Source: Phycisphaerae bacterium
GTDB lineage: Bacteria > Planctomycetota > Phycisphaerae > UBA1845 > JAFGLZ01
Assembly (NCBI GenBank): GCA_016927755.1
Contig: JAFGLZ010000010.1
Coordinates: forward strand, 1-64,000
Reading direction: 5' to 3'
DNA length: 64,000 bases
The first letter of the stretch is position 1. Every line of letters starts with the position of its first letter. Below are positions 61,491 through 64,000 of the stretch, piece by piece. A program made the translations under genes and the position numbers. The notes under the pieces were generated by a model. It ran no database searches and was not told where the DNA came from. It worked only from the letters and a program-made list of their open reading frames with translations.

Positions 61491-61530
61491 GGGGTGGCCC
61501 GCCTCTTCAGAGATGGGGGACTCGAATTCG
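61491..61530 (+). repeat. dispersed GGGTGGCCC-TTCAG repeat, copy 2
   Basis: Reads GGGGTGGCCCGCCTCTTCAG then AGATGGGGGACTCGAATTCG. The arm is CTC-TTCA-GAG, with both sides changed against copy 1 so that pairing is kept. Confidence 0.65.
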
Positions 61531-61629
61531 ACGGGGAATTCCTGCCTCCCGACGGTCGATGCCACCAGTCGCGGACTCCTAAGCTGCTTTCATGAAAGAT
61601 TGAACAGCGCGTCAGAAGCAACCTCTATG

Positions 61630-61713
61630 TGGGTGGCCCATGGCTTCAGCCGTGGCCGGCGCGAATCTCCGATCGAATTCGTGCCGGCCACCTCTCAAGA
61701 GGTGCACCACCCA
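61630..61713 (+). repeat. dispersed GGGTGGCCC-TTCAG repeat, copy 3, with long hairpin
   Basis: Starts GGGTGGCCCATGGCTTCAGC with arm GGC-TTCA-GCC. A 15-bp hairpin (61652-61666 with 61677-61691, one G-T pair) follows, then ACCTC/GAGGT (61690-61703), and CCACCC (61707-61712) which closes on GGGTGG (61631-61636). The whole unit could fold as a closed multi-arm structure. Confidence 0.65.
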
Positions 61714-61814
61714 AGGTTCGCTAGCTGTCCGGACATTCTTGCAGGCAGCTTGGTGGGGGCATTGTTCACTCCTTTCTGCGGACAGCCTGGACGCACCCCA
61801 ATCCCCCCGTGCCA

Positions 61815-61843
61815 TTCAACCCCAATCCACCGGCTGCTATAAT
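61815..61843 (+). promoter_or_regulatory. putative promoter of the CDP-alcohol phosphatidyltransferase gene
   Basis: TTCAAC (61815-61820), a 17-base spacer and a perfect TATAAT (61838-61843), 22 bases before the gene's ATG. Confidence 0.5.
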
Positions 61844-61865
61844 CCCACTGGCTGTAACAGGAGCG

Positions 61866-62774
61866 ATGACGTCGGAATCGATGGAAGAGTCATTCGGCAA
61901 ACATGATTTCGAGGCCCTTCACAAGACGGGCGAACGCGCGGGCACGAGTTGGGCCATCGGCTACGCCTTCGCACGCGCTCGCGATCAGATCGCCCTCGGG
62001 CTCGTTTGGCTCGGGGCCACCCCGAACGGCATCACGCTGACCGGACTCCTGCTCACCACGGCCGCCGCCGTCTGTTTCGCTATCGGAGGAAGCCACACCG
62101 CCGGACACGTCCAAGGCCTTCCATCGAGCCGGTGGGGCCTCCTGGCCTTCTGCCTCCTCTTCGTCGCAGGCGCCTGCGACATGCTCGACGGCGCCGTCTC
62201 GCGAGCCGGAAAGATGGCCAGCCGTTTCGGGCAGGTCTTCGACTCGACCCTCGACCGATTCAGCGATTGCGTGCTCTGCCTCGGACTCATCGTCCACTTC
62301 GCCTGGATCGGAAACGTCACCCTCTCTGTCCTCTCCGGCCTGGCCATGCTGTCCGCATACTCCGTCAGCTACGTAAAGGCCCGAGTCGACTGCATCATCC
62401 ACGCGGGAACCGTCGGCTGGTGGCAACGACCCGAGCGATCGTTCGGCTTCCTCGTCGCCGCCCTCTTCGGACACCTCCCGGCCTTCATCTGGCAGCAGGC
62501 GACCATGCCCTTCTTCACCGTCGCCCTGCGAATCCGGCACGCCGCTGCCGCCATGGAGGCCGAGAAGACCGGAACCCAACCCCGAACCGCCGGGCCGATG
62601 CCCGGCCTCTGGCGATACATCGCCATCTGGCGCCACGCGAGGGGCTCGCTGGCCTACGACATCGCCGCCGCCATCAACATCGGCTGGATTATCGTCGCGC
62701 CATGGATCTGGCCCTTCTTCTACGGACGCAGCGACCCGCTTCGCTCCCTCCTGGATCGATGGGTCGGTCAATGA
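61866..62774 (+). CDS. CDP-alcohol phosphatidyltransferase family protein
   Basis: A 302-residue membrane enzyme joining a CDP-linked lipid or alcohol to a second alcohol. The family motif is DMLDGAVSRAGKMASRFGQVFDSTLD: Asp105, Asp108, Asp126 and Asp130 are the metal-binding residues. A Ser stands where Ala is usual in DGxxAR. Six or so hydrophobic segments surround it. Specificity (inositol-phosphate, glycerol-phosphate or another alcohol) is not evident. The ATG four codons before MEESFG was used. galE follows 42 bases after the stop. Confidence 0.82.
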   Translation: MTSESMEESFGKHDFEALHKTGERAGTSWAIGYAFARARDQIALGLVWLGATPNGITLTGLLLTTAAAVCFAIGGSHTAGHVQGLPSSRWGLLAFCLLFVAGACDMLDGAVSRAGKMASRFGQVFDSTLDRFSDCVLCLGLIVHFAWIGNVTLSVLSGLAMLSAYSVSYVKARVDCIIHAGTVGWWQRPERSFGFLVAALFGHLPAFIWQQATMPFFTVALRIRHAAAAMEAEKTGTQPRTAGPMPGLWRYIAIWRHARGSLAYDIAAAINIGWIIVAPWIWPFFYGRSDPLRSLLDRWVGQ

Positions 62775-62816
62775 CGCAAACGCTATGGAGCGGACCTCCG
62801 CTTCGAGGATCATGAA

Positions 62817-63803
62817 ATGAAGGTATTCGTCACGGGCGGCGCGGGATACGTCGGCAGTCATTGCGTCAAGCTGCTATGCGAGAAGGGCCACGACGTCACG
62901 GTCTTTGACAGCCTCGTCGCTGGCCACAAGCAGGCGGTACATCCCGACGCCGCCTTCGTCCAGGGCGACCTGGCCGATCGCGATCTGATCCGCCGGACCC
63001 TCTCCCAAGGCTTCGACGCCGTCATGCACTTCGCCGCGTTCCTCATCGTGCCCGAATCCGTCAGCGACCCCCTCAAGTATTACGAGAATAACGTAAGCAA
63101 CACGGTCGGGCTCCTGCGGGTCATGAAGGACGAGGCCGTCCGAAAGCTCATCTTCTCGAGCACCTGCGCCGTCTACGGCGAGGTCGCCGAAGTCCCCGTC
63201 AGGGAGACGCTCCCCCTCCAGCCCATCAGCCCCTACGGACGAACCAAGCTCATGATGGAGTGGGCCCTGCAAGATTCCGCCGCCGCCTGGGGCCTCGCCT
63301 CCACCGCACTGCGATACTTCAACGCCTCCGGCGCAGCCGCCGACGGCTCGATCGGCGAGGACCACGACCCCGAGATCCACCTCATCCCGATCCTCCTGCA
63401 GGTCGCCCTCGGCCAGCGCGAATCCATCAAGGTCTTCGGCACCGACTACGATACCCCCGACGGCACCTGCGTCCGCGACTACATCCACGTCGACGACCTG
63501 GCCGCAGCGCACCTGCTCGCCCTCGAGGCCCTGCCCGACTCCGGCAAAGCCACCGCCTACAACGTCGGCACCGGTCGAGGGAACTCCGTCCGAGAGGTAC
63601 TCGACGCCGCGCGTCGAGTCACCGGCCATCCCATCCCCGCCCAGGAGACCGACCGCCGCCCAGGAGACCCCCCGGCCCTCTACGCCGACCCGACCGCCAT
63701 CCGCGCCGCCATGGGATGGCAGCCCAAATACACAGAGATCGAAACCGTCGTCGAAACCGCCTGGCGGTGGCACCAGGCCCACCCCAACGGCTACGGCGGG
63801 TAG
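62817..63803 (+). CDS. galE: UDP-glucose 4-epimerase
   Basis: A 328-residue extended short-chain dehydrogenase interconverting UDP-glucose and UDP-galactose. The NAD motif is TGGAGYVGSH (6-15), and the catalytic residues are in STCAVYG and Tyr140/Lys144 of SPYGRTK. RYFNASGAAADGSIGEDHDPEIHLIP and FGTDYDTPDGTCVRDYIHV are GalE-specific. It probably serves glycan synthesis and galactose from the GH42 and GH2 enzymes. Confidence 0.92.
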   Translation: MKVFVTGGAGYVGSHCVKLLCEKGHDVTVFDSLVAGHKQAVHPDAAFVQGDLADRDLIRRTLSQGFDAVMHFAAFLIVPESVSDPLKYYENNVSNTVGLLRVMKDEAVRKLIFSSTCAVYGEVAEVPVRETLPLQPISPYGRTKLMMEWALQDSAAAWGLASTALRYFNASGAAADGSIGEDHDPEIHLIPILLQVALGQRESIKVFGTDYDTPDGTCVRDYIHVDDLAAAHLLALEALPDSGKATAYNVGTGRGNSVREVLDAARRVTGHPIPAQETDRRPGDPPALYADPTAIRAAMGWQPKYTEIETVVETAWRWHQAHPNGYGG

Positions 63804-63936
63804 CTCGACAGGGACTGACCCCGCGACGAATGGATCACCCGCTCCGCTTGGCCGATATCTAGTAGTGTGCTAAGCTGACTCTAAGAGAAGACTTGTCGAC
63901 CCATAAGGCGACCACCCGGGCTCTGGAGGCCTAGAG

Positions 63937-64000
63937 ATGCGCGAGATCGCATACCAGAAATGTATCAATCCAACCTGTGGCGCGACCTACAGCATCAGCG
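63937..64000 (+). CDS. probable threonine synthase, 5' end only
   Basis: The frame starts at an ATG with GGAGG eight bases upstream and runs off the window. The first residues MREIAYQKCINPTCGATYSI match the N-terminal zinc-ribbon-like start of the longer threonine synthases (the C-x4-C with GATY). Only 21 codons are visible, so the assignment is tentative. Confidence 0.5.
   Translation, partial: MREIAYQKCINPTCGATYSIS

Larger units (their letters stand above)
61456..61865 (+). other. repeat-rich intergenic region
   Basis: The 410-base gap between dctM and the phosphatidyltransferase gene holds repeat copies 2 and 3 and the promoter of the next gene. No coding frame is convincing. Confidence 0.45.

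Overview
The window is a high-GC chromosome segment from a Gram-negative bacterium (an lptB-type LPS-export ATPase gene is present). The gene content points to Planctomycetota, most likely a Phycisphaerae-like lineage. The evidence is twin-arginine-exported sugar isomerase and Gfo/Idh/MocA proteins, DUF4838 and DUF6807 (PmoA-like) proteins, URO-D-like paralogues, a gingipain-type C25 peptidase with a C-terminal anchor and PduS/PduT homologues. That assignment is an inference from gene content; there is no rRNA here. I saw no tRNA, rRNA, CRISPR array, prophage or intact insertion sequence.

Layout. 1-5.7 kb: a secreted EF-hand protein, a glycogen/starch-synthase-like glycosyltransferase, and a three-gene ECF cobalt/nickel importer (cbiMN-cbiQ-cbiO). 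5.8-14.8 kb: a six-gene minus-strand carbohydrate cluster (Tat oxidoreductase, Tat sugar isomerase/epimerase, RHH regulator, DJ-1/PfpI protein, GH42, DUF4838) with a divergent sialidase-like gene. 15-22 kb: a J-domain protein, a toxin-antitoxin remnant with a cut-off PIN toxin, a UvrD-like helicase, a Zn alcohol dehydrogenase, a nucleotide-sugar dehydrogenase and an intact PIN toxin-antitoxin pair with its own promoter. 22-32 kb: purC, an AsmA-like protein, two URO-D-like proteins flanking a membrane-anchored coiled-coil/BRCT-like protein, a DUF6807 protein, a zinc-ribbon protein and lptB. 32-45.7 kb: a long structured leader in front of a 1286-residue C25 peptidase, a B12-binding radical SAM protein, and a minus-strand sugar cluster (endo/exonuclease/phosphatase, exported FucI-like protein, GH2, Nramp-like transporter). 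46-52 kb: a GH57 glucanotransferase/amylase and a compact four-gene redox operon (PreA-like, PreT-like, PduS-like, PduT-like). 52-64 kb: a lipoprotein metalloprotease, a leuS gene behind a leucine-rich leader peptide and attenuator, a CPBP-family protein, a DctPQM TRAP transporter bracketed by REP-like repeats, a CDP-alcohol phosphatidyltransferase, galE and the first codons of a probable threonine synthase.

Two items stand out. First, the region before leuS reads as a complete ribosome-mediated attenuator. It has a promoter, a 29-codon leader peptide with seven leucines in eleven residues, a protector hairpin, a 10-bp perfect antiterminator that overlaps the leader stop codon, and a mutually exclusive terminator with a T-rich tail. 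Second, the PreA/PreT/PduS/PduT operon joins a dihydropyrimidine-dehydrogenase-like flavoenzyme to the electron-transfer pieces of a bacterial microcompartment, with no other shell gene in the window. The PreA active-site cysteine appears to be a serine, and the PduT pore cysteine (Cys38) is kept.
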